This document shows, piece by piece, positions 1 through 5,996 of a stretch of 13,185 nt of DNA (within the stretch, counting starts at the first letter, position 1; each line of letters opens with the position of its first letter). The notes beneath the pieces are model-generated. The model saw only the letters and a list, made by a program, of their open reading frames with translations, searched no databases and had not been told where the DNA came from. Source of the DNA: an uncultured Eubacteriales bacterium. Its GTDB lineage: Bacteria; Bacillota; Clostridia; Oscillospirales; Acutalibacteraceae. The translations under genes and the position numbers were made by a program. Location: contig CAKSIU010000019.1 in NCBI GenBank assembly GCA_934463265.1, positions 1 through 13,185 on the forward strand, in the 5' to 3' direction.

Positions 1-33
1 AGAAATTATTTAAAGTCAAAATCTTTAAATTGA
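1..33 (+). CDS. C-terminal end of an IS3-family OrfB transposase (partial)
   Basis: Frame 1 reads RNYLKSKSLN followed by TGA at 31-33. The stop lies 16 bases before the CTGTC/GACAG core of the element's terminus, the usual position for an OrfB stop in IS3 elements. Many OrfB proteins end in a short tail after a ...SPxxYR motif, and the visible residues fit such a tail. Only ten codons are visible, so no domain or catalytic residue (DDE) can be seen. The call depends entirely on the adjacent terminus and could be wrong. Confidence 0.35.
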   Translation, partial: RNYLKSKSLN

Positions 34-75
34 TCCTTTTATTTTTTCACTGTCTACTTGACAGGGGGCACTTCA
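1..75 (+). mobile_element. End of an IS3-family (IS150-like) insertion sequence, truncated by the window edge
   Basis: Read on the minus strand from position 75 inward, the sequence begins TGAAGTGCCCCCTGTCAAGT and continues AGACAGTG. From memory this strongly resembles the terminal inverted repeats of IS150-like IS3-family elements, which start TGAAC, carry a C-run and then have a GTCAAGTAGACA-type core. A short reading frame ending at 33 just inside the tip fits the transposase C-terminus. The tip lies 32 bp beyond the trpS stop codon, so the element would have inserted just downstream of trpS. The other end and the target duplication are outside the window. The identification rests on recall of the terminus only. 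Confidence 0.55.
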
Positions 76-107
76 ATAATCGACGCTTTTAATTTTTTAT
101 AAAAGGT

Positions 108-1103
108 TTACTGAATAAAACCGACCTTTTTCATAACATTATTTAAAGTTTTATTAGAAAGATATAAAGCTTTTTCTGCGTTTTCCTTATAGCATTTTTC
201 CAGATATTCTCTGTCTTTAATAATTTCAGCGAATCTACTTTGCACAGGAGCGAGCTTAGCCGAAACACATTCGCCAACAGTTTCCTTAAAAGTTCCGTAA
301 CCTACGCCATCGAATTCTTTTTCGATGGCGTCGAAACTTTTGCCAGTTGTACAAGAATAGATAGTCATCAGATTGCTTATTCCTGGTTTGTCTTTATCGT
401 ACCGCACGCAAGAGTCAGAGTCCGTTACAGCACGCTTAAATTTTCGAATTATATCATCATGAGAATCTAAAATGGCAATCCAAGCATTTGAATTTTCATC
501 CGACTTTGACATTTTTTTGGTAGGTTCCTGCAAAGACATAATTTTAGCGCCGTTTTGGGGAATTTGAGCTTCAGGAATCTTAAATGTATCGTTGTATAAA
601 GAATTAAAGCGTTCAGCCACCGTGCGAGTAAGTTCAAGATGCTGTTTTTGGTCAAGACCGATTGGCACCATATCTGCTTGATACAACAAAATGTCAGCCA
701 CCATTAGAACCGGATATGCAAATAATCCGCAATTTATATTGTCCGAGTGTTTTTTCGACTTATCCTTAAACTGCGTCATACGAGAAAGTTCTCCGAATTG
801 AGTGTAGCAGTCTAAAATCCAGGCTAGTTGCGCATGAGTATTTACTTGACTTTGTATAAAAAACAAGCTTTTGTTTAAGTCAATTCCGCAGGCCAACAAT
901 AATGCGTAAGCTTCAAGCGTGTTTTTTCGAAGATTTTTTGGCTCTTGAAGTACAGTTATTGTATGCAAATCAGCCAACGCGAATATACAATTATAATTGT
1001 TTTGGAGTTCTACCCAATTTTTTATAGCGCCGAAATAGTTGCCAATGGTGATAGTTCCGCTGGGTTGAATGGCACTGAATATGGTTTTTCTAGCTGAATC
1101 CAT
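108..1103 (-). CDS. trpS: Tryptophanyl-tRNA synthetase
   Basis: Charges tRNA-Trp with tryptophan in the cytoplasm (class Ic aminoacyl-tRNA synthetase). The 331-residue protein has the usual bacterial TrpRS length. Near the N-terminus, residues 11-25 (AIQPSGTITIGNYFG) hold the ATP-binding HIGH-type signature as TIGN. KMSKS is perfect at residues 197-201. The segment PVLMVADILLYQAD (about 131-144) carries the conserved Asp that in characterised TrpRS contacts the indole nitrogen. The ATG at 1101-1103 follows a strong AAAGGAGG site with about six bases of spacing. The gene is transcribed alone, divergent from folC, with a structured leader of more than 100 bases. An IS end sits just past its stop, and I see no convincing terminator between them. 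Confidence 0.97.
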   Translation of the reverse strand: MDSARKTIFSAIQPSGTITIGNYFGAIKNWVELQNNYNCIFALADLHTITVLQEPKNLRKNTLEAYALLLACGIDLNKSLFFIQSQVNTHAQLAWILDCYTQFGELSRMTQFKDKSKKHSDNINCGLFAYPVLMVADILLYQADMVPIGLDQKQHLELTRTVAERFNSLYNDTFKIPEAQIPQNGAKIMSLQEPTKKMSKSDENSNAWIAILDSHDDIIRKFKRAVTDSDSCVRYDKDKPGISNLMTIYSCTTGKSFDAIEKEFDGVGYGTFKETVGECVSAKLAPVQSRFAEIIKDREYLEKCYKENAEKALYLSNKTLNNVMKKVGFIQ

Positions 1104-1130
1104 AAAAATTCCTCCTTTTTGTTACTGCCT

Positions 1131-1233
1131 AAAAAGAATATTAACCGCGTATGCTGAGTTTCTTTTTTACAGTATAATGATTTAAACCCGCCAAAAGTTC
1201 TTTTTAGTGGAGTATTTGCCCCAAAAAGGACTT
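1131..1233 (-). promoter_or_regulatory. Structured trpS leader with mutually exclusive hairpins
   Basis: On the minus strand, the arm at 1233-1223 (AAGTCCTTTTT) can pair with 1205-1195 (AAAAAGAACTT), giving 10 of 11 pairs around a loop whose GGGG and CTCC can also pair. Further down, 1167-1160 (AAAAAGAA) can pair with 1138-1131 (TTCTTTTT). Because the A-rich arms are near copies, the last arm could pair with either, so the two folds compete. This resembles an attenuation-type leader for a synthetase gene. The T-box hallmark (AGGGTGG-type antiterminator bulge) is not seen, so I do not call it a T-box. Confidence 0.3.
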
Positions 1234-1301
1234 GTAAATATATAAACATTAAAATTAATTTATATTCTTTCATTATATTTTTTTCATGTTTTCTACGGTA
1301 C

Positions 1302-1324
1302 TTTAGTGAAAATAAGTCACTAAA
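1302..1324. repeat. 8-bp inverted repeat, candidate operator in the trpS-folC region
   Basis: TTTAGTGA and TCACTAAA form a perfect 8-bp dyad around a 7-base centre (AAATAAG). It lies just upstream of a possible minus-strand -10 box (1272-1277), where a regulator of trpS could bind. No protein can be assigned to it. Confidence 0.35.
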
Positions 1325-1469
1325 TAATTGCCTTAATTTGTATATTTTGGAAAACATAAAATAAATCCATATAAATTATAATAACATTATTTTGTATCTT
1401 TTACAAGATTTTTGCAGTAAAAACTTGGCAAAAAATTTTCTTGTGCTTTGGAAGACCTTTCAATTTTTT

Positions 1470-1498
1470 TTGACAATATAACCATTATATTATATGAT
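1470..1498 (+). promoter_or_regulatory. Vegetative (sigma-A type) promoter of folC
   Basis: A perfect TTGACA at 1470-1475 and TATGAT at 1493-1498 are separated by exactly 17 bases. The -10 box ends 31 bases before the chosen folC start. Confidence 0.8.
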
Positions 1499-1529
1499 TT
1501 TATGTAAATAATTTGTGTAGGTGAGTGCT

Positions 1530-2810
1530 GTGACGTATGAACAGGCAATAGATTATATTAATTCTTTTTTGCAGTTTGGAATTAAACCGGGGTTGGAGCG
1601 GGTTAAATTTTTGCTCGAAATGTTAGGCAATCCACAAAAAAAATTAAAATTTATTCACGTAGCGGGAACGAATGGAAAAGGCTCAACCTGTACGTTTATC
1701 TCGTCTATTTTGAAAGCGTCCGGATTAAACACGGGTCTATTTACGTCTCCTTTTGTGCTGGATTTTCGAGAAAGATTTCAGATAAACGGAAACATGATTT
1801 CTAAAGAAGATTTTGTGGACGTTTTAGAGTATATCATACCTTTTGTAAAAAAAATGCCAAAAAATGGAAACGAATTAACAGAATTTGAATTAATTACGGT
1901 TATCGCATTGGTTTGGTTTGAAAGAAAAAATTGTGACGTTGTTGTTTTGGAAGTCGGACTAGGTGGCAGGCTTGATGCAACTAATGTTCTCGAAGACGCT
2001 TTGATTTCAGTCATTACTTCGATTTCTTATGACCACATGAATATTTTGGGCCCGACAATAAGAGAAATTGCCGCAGAAAAGGCTGGAATTTTAAAGCCAA
2101 ATGGTACGTTGGTTTTATATCCCAATCAAGATGAGGAGGCTTTTTTAACAGTAAAAAATATTGCCGAGAACTTAAAAAATAAGATAATTATTCCGGATTT
2201 GAACAGCTTATCAAATGTAAAATTTAATTTAAATGGCACTCAATTTACTTATATGAATGAGACTTTTACGGTTAATTTACTTGGAAAACATCAAATTTAC
2301 AACGCTATTACAGTGATATCAGTTGCAAGAGCATTGGCCAATTTCGGTTTAAAAATCTCTGTTGCGGACATGAAATCAGGGTTAATGAAAGCAAAGTTTT
2401 TTTCTAGATTAGAAATTATTTCAAAAACTCCATTAGTTATTTTGGATGGAGCGCATAATTTAGACGGAGCTAGGGTTTTGGCAGATGCGATTAATTTATA
2501 TTTGAGCGGAAAACGTGTTGTTGCAATAGTCGGAATGCTGAAGGACAAGGAGATTTCAAAAGTTTTAGGTCTAGTTGCACCTTTAATATCGGATTTTATC
2601 GTAGTTCAGCCGGATAATCCTCGTGCGATGGATAAATTTGAATTAAATGAACTGGTTAAAATCTTTAATGAAAACAGCGTCGTTGCAGAGGATTTATCCG
2701 TTGCTGTCGGGTTAGCTTTCAAAAAATTAACCGAGGATTCGGTTTTATTGGTTTTTGGCTCGCTGTATTTAGCTTCGCAGATTCGTCCGATATTGTTGTC
2801 GTTTTTTTGA
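1530..2810 (+). CDS. folC: Folylpolyglutamate synthase / dihydrofolate synthase (Mur ligase family)
   Basis: Adds glutamate to folates, using ATP, for retention and one-carbon metabolism; bacterial FolC often also makes dihydrofolate from dihydropteroate. The protein has 426 residues, as expected. The P-loop GTNGKGST is at residues 46-53. It is followed by the SPFVLDFRERFQING substrate segment, the LGGRLDATNV motif of Mur-type ligases, and the C-terminal DGAHNLDG motif. I chose the GTG at 1530 (protein begins MTYEQAIDYI, typical of FolC). AGGTG at 1519-1523 is a Shine-Dalgarno site six bases before it, whereas the upstream GTG at 1521 overlaps that site and has none of its own. It appears monocistronic. 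Its downstream neighbour is a palindromic element and then the sporulation operon, with no functional link evident. Confidence 0.95.
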   Translation: MTYEQAIDYINSFLQFGIKPGLERVKFLLEMLGNPQKKLKFIHVAGTNGKGSTCTFISSILKASGLNTGLFTSPFVLDFRERFQINGNMISKEDFVDVLEYIIPFVKKMPKNGNELTEFELITVIALVWFERKNCDVVVLEVGLGGRLDATNVLEDALISVITSISYDHMNILGPTIREIAAEKAGILKPNGTLVLYPNQDEEAFLTVKNIAENLKNKIIIPDLNSLSNVKFNLNGTQFTYMNETFTVNLLGKHQIYNAITVISVARALANFGLKISVADMKSGLMKAKFFSRLEIISKTPLVILDGAHNLDGARVLADAINLYLSGKRVVAIVGMLKDKEISKVLGLVAPLISDFIVVQPDNPRAMDKFELNELVKIFNENSVVAEDLSVAVGLAFKKLTEDSVLLVFGSLYLASQIRPILLSFF

Positions 2811-2893
2811 GAATTTCTATTTTTTTTTATCGCATTTTTTGCGCTATTTTGATAAATAAGTAAGTTATCATTTATTTAGTAATTTTTATTTTA

Positions 2894-3077
2894 TTAAAAA
2901 ATTTTGCGGATTATAAGTCGCAAAAAGGGGGGCCGCAGGCTCAGCAAAGCTGAGCCTGCGCCTGACAAAATTTCTATATGAATTAAAATAAGATGATTTT
3001 GTCAGGCGCAGGAGTTATTTTTAATGACTCCTGCGGCCCCCCATTTTAACCGAATGTAAATTCGCAAAATTTTTTAA
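2894..3077. repeat. 184-bp nested inverted-repeat element (MITE-like or structured intergenic repeat)
   Basis: Perfect 15-bp outer inverted repeats lie at 2894-2908 and 3063-3077. Inside are a 7-bp GC stem (GGGGGGC at 2927-2933, GCCCCCC at 3036-3042), a 12-bp hairpin with an AAA loop (2934-2960), an 11-bp stem with a 24-base loop (CCTGACAAAAT at 2961-2971, complement at 2996-3006), and a second 12-bp hairpin with one G-T pair (3007-3035). The hexamer CGCAGG alternates four times with its complement, so the DNA or RNA can also refold as a four-way junction with a 13-bp outer stem. The arms between outer repeat and GC stem are diverged copies of each other. GC content is far above that of the flanks. 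No coding frame and no clear target duplication are seen. Confidence 0.75.
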
Positions 3078-3097
3078 ATCAGAGGTGGTGTAAAATC

Positions 3098-3418
3098 GTG
3101 ATAGAAGTAAAAATCGAAAAAGAAGGAGAAACGGTAACAGCCTTCATCCAAGGGGATATTGACCATCACACAGCAAAAGAAATCCGGGAGCAAATTGACG
3201 AATATATCCAGGAGAACCGAGCAAAGCTTTTAAAACTGGACTTTTCGCAGGTAAACTTTATGGACAGCTCCGGAATAGGCTTAATCATGGGCAGGTACAA
3301 GATTATGAAAATGCTGAACGGCAACGTAAAAGTGGTAAATATTCCAGCTCATTTGAAAAGATTAATAAAAATATCAGGACTTTTAGGACTGGGCGTCATC
3401 GAAGAAGGAGAAGTTTGA
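3098..3418 (+). CDS. spoIIAA: Anti-sigma F factor antagonist SpoIIAA
   Basis: A STAS-domain anti-anti-sigma factor. Unphosphorylated SpoIIAA binds SpoIIAB in the forespore and frees sigma F; SpoIIAB phosphorylates it on serine to reverse this. The 106-residue protein is slightly shorter than the B. subtilis protein (about 117). FMDSSGIGLIMGRYK (residues 54-68) contains the phospho-acceptor motif, with Ser57 matching B. subtilis Ser58. GDIDHHTAKEIR (19-30) matches the conserved N-terminal strand and helix. The start is GTG at 3098, seven bases after AGGTGGTG. It is the first gene of the operon; the stop lies two bases before the spoIIAB ATG. The right end of the palindromic element lies only about 20 bp upstream, and no SigH-type promoter is obvious to me. 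Confidence 0.96.
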   Translation: MIEVKIEKEGETVTAFIQGDIDHHTAKEIREQIDEYIQENRAKLLKLDFSQVNFMDSSGIGLIMGRYKIMKMLNGNVKVVNIPAHLKRLIKISGLLGLGVIEEGEV

Positions 3419-3420
3419 CA

Positions 3421-3867
3421 ATGGCAGAGTTGAAAAATGAAATGAAATTTGAATTTATAAGCAAATCGGCAAATGAAAGCTTTGCAAGGGCGACAGTTGC
3501 GGCGTTTATTGCGCAGCTCGACCCGACCATTTCGGAGATTGCGGACATAAAGACAGCGATTTCCGAGGCCGTCACAAATTGTATTGTGCACGCGTATAAA
3601 AACAGGTTGGGAATTGTATACATATCGGTGAAAATTTTTGACAATGGACAAGTTATCATAAAAATTAGAGATAAAGGTTGCGGCATCGAAAATGTTAATC
3701 AGGCGATGGAACCTTTGTATACGACAGGTGGCGCAGAGCGTGCTGGACTGGGTTTTGCGGTAATGCAAAGTTTTATGGATAATATAAAAGTTATATCAAA
3801 AGTTGGAAAGGGTACTACTATAACGCTTACGAAAAACATTATTCCGAGAGTTGCCAAAAATGGATAA
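3421..3867 (+). CDS. spoIIAB: Anti-sigma F factor and serine kinase SpoIIAB
   Basis: A GHKL-fold protein that holds sigma F inactive and phosphorylates SpoIIAA. The 148-residue protein is the expected length. The ATP-binding boxes are all present: N-box EAVTN (49-53) followed by CIVHAY, G1 box DKGCG (84-88), and a G2-type loop TTGGAERAGLG (101-111). The ATG at 3421 is preferred because AAGGAG (3405-3410) lies ten bases ahead of it; the in-frame TTG at 3415 would overlap the spoIIAA stop. Its last eight bases overlap sigF, which suggests translational coupling and fixed stoichiometry between anti-sigma and sigma, as in other spore formers. Confidence 0.97.
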   Translation: MAELKNEMKFEFISKSANESFARATVAAFIAQLDPTISEIADIKTAISEAVTNCIVHAYKNRLGIVYISVKIFDNGQVIIKIRDKGCGIENVNQAMEPLYTTGGAERAGLGFAVMQSFMDNIKVISKVGKGTTITLTKNIIPRVAKNG

Positions 3868-4516
3868 TCGTGGACAAGTTATAAGCGAAAATATCGGACT
3901 TGTTCACGCTTGTGCAAAGAAATTTAAAGGAAGAGGAATCGAATATGATGACCTTTTTCAAGCGGGGTGTGTAGGACTTGTTAAGGCGGTGGATGCTTTT
4001 GATAAAACTCGAGGAGTAAAATTGTCGACTTATGCGGTACCCGTGATTTTGGGTGAAATAAAGCGCTTATTTCGTGATGGTGGCGCGATAAAAGTTGGAA
4101 GAAGTTTGAAAGAATTATCGTTGAAAGCGACAAGATTCGTTAATGAATTTACCACTCAAAATGCTCGAGAACCCACTATTAACGAGTTGGCGCAAGCTTT
4201 AGCCGTCGAGCCTACTATGGCGGCTCAGGCACTGGAAGTTTCTAGGGTTCCAATGTCACTTACGGCGGACGGAGAAGATGGCGAAATTCAAATCGACATT
4301 CCAACTGAGGCGCCAGACGAGCGATTGTCGGAACTGATTGCGCTGAAACAGACAGTGAATAAATTAAACGACAAGGACCGGTCAATAATCTTTTTAAGAT
4401 TTTTTAAAAATCATACTCAAACTCAAACAGCTAAAATTTTGGGAATGACTCAAGTTCAAGTGTCGCGCAGAGAACGCATAATTTTAAATAGCCTGAAAAT
4501 TCAGCTTAGCAGTTGA
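3860..4516 (+). CDS. sigF: RNA polymerase forespore sigma factor SigF
   Basis: The first compartment-specific sigma factor of sporulation, active in the forespore. The protein has 218 residues, a sigma-70 family member lacking region 1.1. Region 2 contains FQAGCVGLVKAVDAFD and STYAVPVILGEIKRLFRD, the core-binding and -10 recognition helices. KELSLKATRFVNEF to about residue 115 is region 3. QTQTAKILGMTQVQVSRRE near the C-terminus is the region 4 helix-turn-helix for the -35 box. I chose the ATG at 3860 (MDNRGQVISENIGLV), which overlaps the spoIIAB stop by eight bases; the TTG at 3851 would only add MPK. No terminator follows; AT-rich DNA lies downstream. Confidence 0.96.
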   Translation: MDNRGQVISENIGLVHACAKKFKGRGIEYDDLFQAGCVGLVKAVDAFDKTRGVKLSTYAVPVILGEIKRLFRDGGAIKVGRSLKELSLKATRFVNEFTTQNAREPTINELAQALAVEPTMAAQALEVSRVPMSLTADGEDGEIQIDIPTEAPDERLSELIALKQTVNKLNDKDRSIIFLRFFKNHTQTQTAKILGMTQVQVSRRERIILNSLKIQLSS

Positions 4517-4615
4517 GTTTTTTCGAGATATTTTCGCTTTTTTTTGAGAATTTATTTTTCTATATATGAAAAATAAACAGATTTCTGATTAACCTTAACA
4601 AGGGAATTTTTTGAT

Positions 4616-4640
4616 GGTTTAAAACTTTGTTGAAAATGTT
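4616..4640 (+). repeat. 25-bp direct repeat, copy 1
   Basis: The unit runs from GGTTTAAAAC to GAAAATGTT and differs from copy 2 at one base. The copy is followed by TGTTGATAA (4637-4645), one base from a consensus DnaA box on the minus strand, though in such AT-rich DNA this may be chance. Confidence 0.6.
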
Positions 4641-4746
4641 GATAAATAAATAATAATTTGAAATAATAAATACTAAAATCGACAAAAGTTTTTGTTTTAG
4701 AAATTTAAATAGCAAAATTCCTTGAAAAATAAGCATTTTTCGCAAC

Positions 4747-4771
4747 GGTTTAAAACTTTGTTGAAAGTGTT
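4747..4771 (+). repeat. 25-bp direct repeat, copy 2
   Basis: 24 of 25 bases match copy 1, start-to-start distance 131 bp. It is preceded by a perfect hairpin (GAAAAAT, AAGC, ATTTTTC at 4724-4741). Two copies only, so not a CRISPR array. Confidence 0.6.
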
Positions 4772-4840
4772 AAAAATATTAAATTAAAACGAGCTTAAAA
4801 TATAAAAACATACACAGTTTGATTTATTTTGACAGAATTT

Positions 4841-5527
4841 TCAAAAATTTGCTATTGCTGTTTCAATTAACTTAGTAGTTTTTTCAGCGACGACAATTTT
4901 AAATTTTTCGTAGTCAATTGAGCTATTATCGTCGGCGTTATCTGAAATTACTTTCAATGCGGCAAATTTTACGTTATTTACAAGGCAAACGTGGCCGATA
5001 CTGCCGGCTTCCATCTCGCAGGCAATGGCCTTAAATGTGCTTTTTATGTCTGAAAGTTTTTCTTTATCAGAAATAAACTGGTCTCCGGTAGCGATGATTC
5101 CGCTGTGAAGATTCTCGTTAAGTTGGGCAGCGGCGGACTTTATTTTCTCATTTATGGACTTTGTGCAGGGAATTTTAACCAGGTTGATTCCGGAAATAAA
5201 TCCGCGAGCATCTCCGACAGCAGAGGTATCCATGTCGTGCTGCACAACAGAATCTGCCAAAACAATATCTCCGATTTTTATGTTTTTTTCAAGCGCTCCG
5301 GCGACGCCTGTGTTTATGATTGCTTTTGGGTTGTATTTTGTTATCATTAGTTGAACACAAATTGCTGCGTTTACTTTGCCAGGGCCACACAATGCTATTA
5401 CGCAGTCGATATCATTTATTTTTCCTGAAAAGAAATTTATGTGTGAAAAACTTTCACATTTTGTGTTTGTTAAAAGTTTTACTATGCTGTCGATTTCTAT
5501 CTGCATAGCGCCAATTATTCCTATCAT
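4841..5527 (-). CDS. mtnN: 5'-methylthioadenosine / S-adenosylhomocysteine nucleosidase
   Basis: Cleaves adenine from methylthioadenosine, S-adenosylhomocysteine and 5'-deoxyadenosine, feeding methionine salvage and relieving inhibition of methyltransferases and radical-SAM enzymes. The 228-residue protein has the family length. MIGIIGAMQIEID opens it, with Glu11 matching the catalytic acid region of E. coli MtnN (Glu12). GVAGAL, CEMEAGSIGHVC and VISDNAD follow: these are the ribose-binding and adenine-binding motifs with the catalytic Asp in SDNAD. The ATG at 5525-5527 follows GGAGG with about 11 bases between, a rather long spacing. It is monocistronic, convergent with sigF and divergent from the tRNA-like locus. 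Confidence 0.95.
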   Translation of the reverse strand: MIGIIGAMQIEIDSIVKLLTNTKCESFSHINFFSGKINDIDCVIALCGPGKVNAAICVQLMITKYNPKAIINTGVAGALEKNIKIGDIVLADSVVQHDMDTSAVGDARGFISGINLVKIPCTKSINEKIKSAAAQLNENLHSGIIATGDQFISDKEKLSDIKSTFKAIACEMEAGSIGHVCLVNNVKFAALKVISDNADDNSSIDYEKFKIVVAEKTTKLIETAIANF

Positions 5528-5561
5528 ACCCTAAAAAACCTCCGATTTAATGGTATTTTTT

Positions 5562-5590
5562 ATTTTAACATATAAAAAATATTGCTGCAA
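5562..5590 (-). promoter_or_regulatory. Probable mtnN promoter
   Basis: On the minus strand TTGCAG (5590-5585) and TAAAAT (5567-5562) are separated by 17 bases. The -10 box lies about 35 bases before the mtnN start. The match is moderate. Confidence 0.45.
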
Positions 5591-5611
5591 ATATTTAATT
5601 ATTGTTTATAT

Positions 5612-5629
5612 ATCATGTCAGTTCATGAT
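5612..5629. repeat. 6-bp inverted repeat, candidate operator
   Basis: ATCATG and CATGAT are perfect complements around TCAGTT. It lies upstream of both divergent promoters. Confidence 0.35.
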
Positions 5630-5665
5630 GGTGCAAATCGACAAAATTTTGCCAGGTTTTGCTAT

Positions 5666-5677
5666 ATGTTGCAACAT
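5666..5677. repeat. Perfect 12-bp palindrome, candidate operator
   Basis: ATGTTGCAACAT is fully self-complementary. A 10-bp palindrome CAAAATTTTG lies at 5642-5651. Both are in the divergent control region. Confidence 0.35.
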
Positions 5678-5734
5678 TTTTCGTTATTAGTTTATATATA
5701 AGATAATTCTAAAGAAAAATACTTAAAATTTTTA

Positions 5735-5763
5735 TTGACATTAAAGAATTAATGATGTATCAT
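5735..5763 (+). promoter_or_regulatory. Promoter for the tRNA-like and zinc-ribbon locus, with an overlapping palindrome
   Basis: TTGACA (5735-5740) and TATCAT (5758-5763) are separated by exactly 17 bases. The -10 box lies inside ATGAT-GT-ATCAT (5752-5763), a dyad placed where a repressor could block the polymerase. Transcription from it would start near 5770 and run through the tRNA-like structure into the gene at 5997. Confidence 0.65.
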
Positions 5764-5889
5764 ATTACAAGACTTAATTCTGAAGTGAATTTGTTTTTGT
5801 TAAAAACATTTTAAACTTTTTTGAATATAATGTTCTTATATGTATGAATTTTACTTTTATTACAAAAATAATTTAAATTTTTTCGATGT

Positions 5890-5961
5890 GCCCATGTAGC
5901 TTAGCTTAGAAGAGCGTTGGTTTTCTCATCAAAGGTGTCGGTGCAAGTCCGTCCGGGGGCA
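5890..5961 (+). tRNA. tRNA-like cloverleaf, strongly diverged (possible pseudo-tRNA; anticodon unclear)
   Basis: The 72-nt stretch folds as a cloverleaf. The acceptor stem GCCCATG/CGGGGGC has one A-G mismatch and one T-G pair. T8, A9 and the D-stem GCTT/GAGC are normal. The T-stem GTCGG/CCGTC has one T-T mismatch, and the discriminator is A73. It departs from normal tRNA where function is decided: the D-loop AGCTTAGAA lacks the G18-G19 pair, the T-loop TGCAAGT has G in place of T55, and the anticodon arm gives either five pairs with a 6-nt loop (TTTCTC) or four pairs with an 8-nt loop (TTTTCTCA), never the usual 7. No CCA is encoded. It could be a decayed tRNA, a tRNA with a special role, or a tRNA-like leader of the next gene. 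No amino acid can be assigned. Confidence 0.5.
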
Positions 5962-5996
5962 AAAATTTTATTAATCCAAAGCGAGGTATATTTATA

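Larger units (their letters stand above)
1104..1529. other. Divergent trpS-folC intergenic region
   Basis: This AT-rich region of about 425 bp holds the folC promoter (1470-1498), an 8-bp dyad at 1302-1324, and a leader with competing hairpins ahead of trpS (1131-1233, minus strand). A minus-strand TATAAT lies at 1272-1277 but its -35 partner is poor, so the trpS start site is not settled. No credible gene is present: the open frames crossing it are shadows. Confidence 0.6.
4517..4840. other. AT-rich intergenic region between convergent sigF and mtnN
   Basis: Gene-free DNA between converging genes. It contains a 25-bp direct repeat (4616-4640 and 4747-4771), an imperfect inverted repeat (4599-4610 with 4714-4724), a hairpin at 4673-4700 and a perfect 7-bp hairpin at 4724-4741. 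A short minus-strand open frame here is low-complexity and not credible. No GC-rich bidirectional terminator is visible. Confidence 0.6.
5528..5889. other. Divergent regulatory region between mtnN and the tRNA-like locus
   Basis: About 360 bp of AT-rich DNA without a gene. It contains a minus-strand promoter for mtnN (5562-5590), several palindromes (5612-5629, 5642-5651, 5666-5677, 5752-5763) and a plus-strand promoter (5735-5763) for the tRNA-like and zinc-ribbon locus. The stretch 5770-5889 would be the transcript's 5' part and shows no further structure I trust. Confidence 0.6.

Noticed and set aside
1104..1380. T-box riboswitch ahead of trpS
   Set aside because: I looked on the minus strand for the AGGGTGG-type antiterminator motif followed by a terminator and did not find it. 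Only generic competing hairpins are visible.
2811..2860. Terminator after folC (CGCA...TGCG with flanking T-runs)
   Set aside because: The stem has only four pairs, and the T-runs are typical of the local base composition.
2811..3097. SigH-type promoter for the spoIIA operon
   Set aside because: AGGAGTT at 3011-3017 resembles a SigH -35 box, but no GAAT-type -10 box lies at the right distance, and the sequence is already explained as a hairpin arm.
3349..3768. Antisense open frames over spoIIAA-spoIIAB
   Set aside because: They are shadows of strongly supported sporulation genes, with cysteine-rich, low-plausibility translations and no ribosome binding site.
4616..4771. CRISPR array
   Set aside because: Only two repeat units, separated by 106 bp, with no further copies and no cas genes.
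4517..4840. Replication origin, from the DnaA-box-like TGTTGATAA and AT-rich DNA
   Set aside because: Only one near-match is present, there is no dnaA, dnaN or rpmH nearby, and such 9-mers are expected by chance in this composition.
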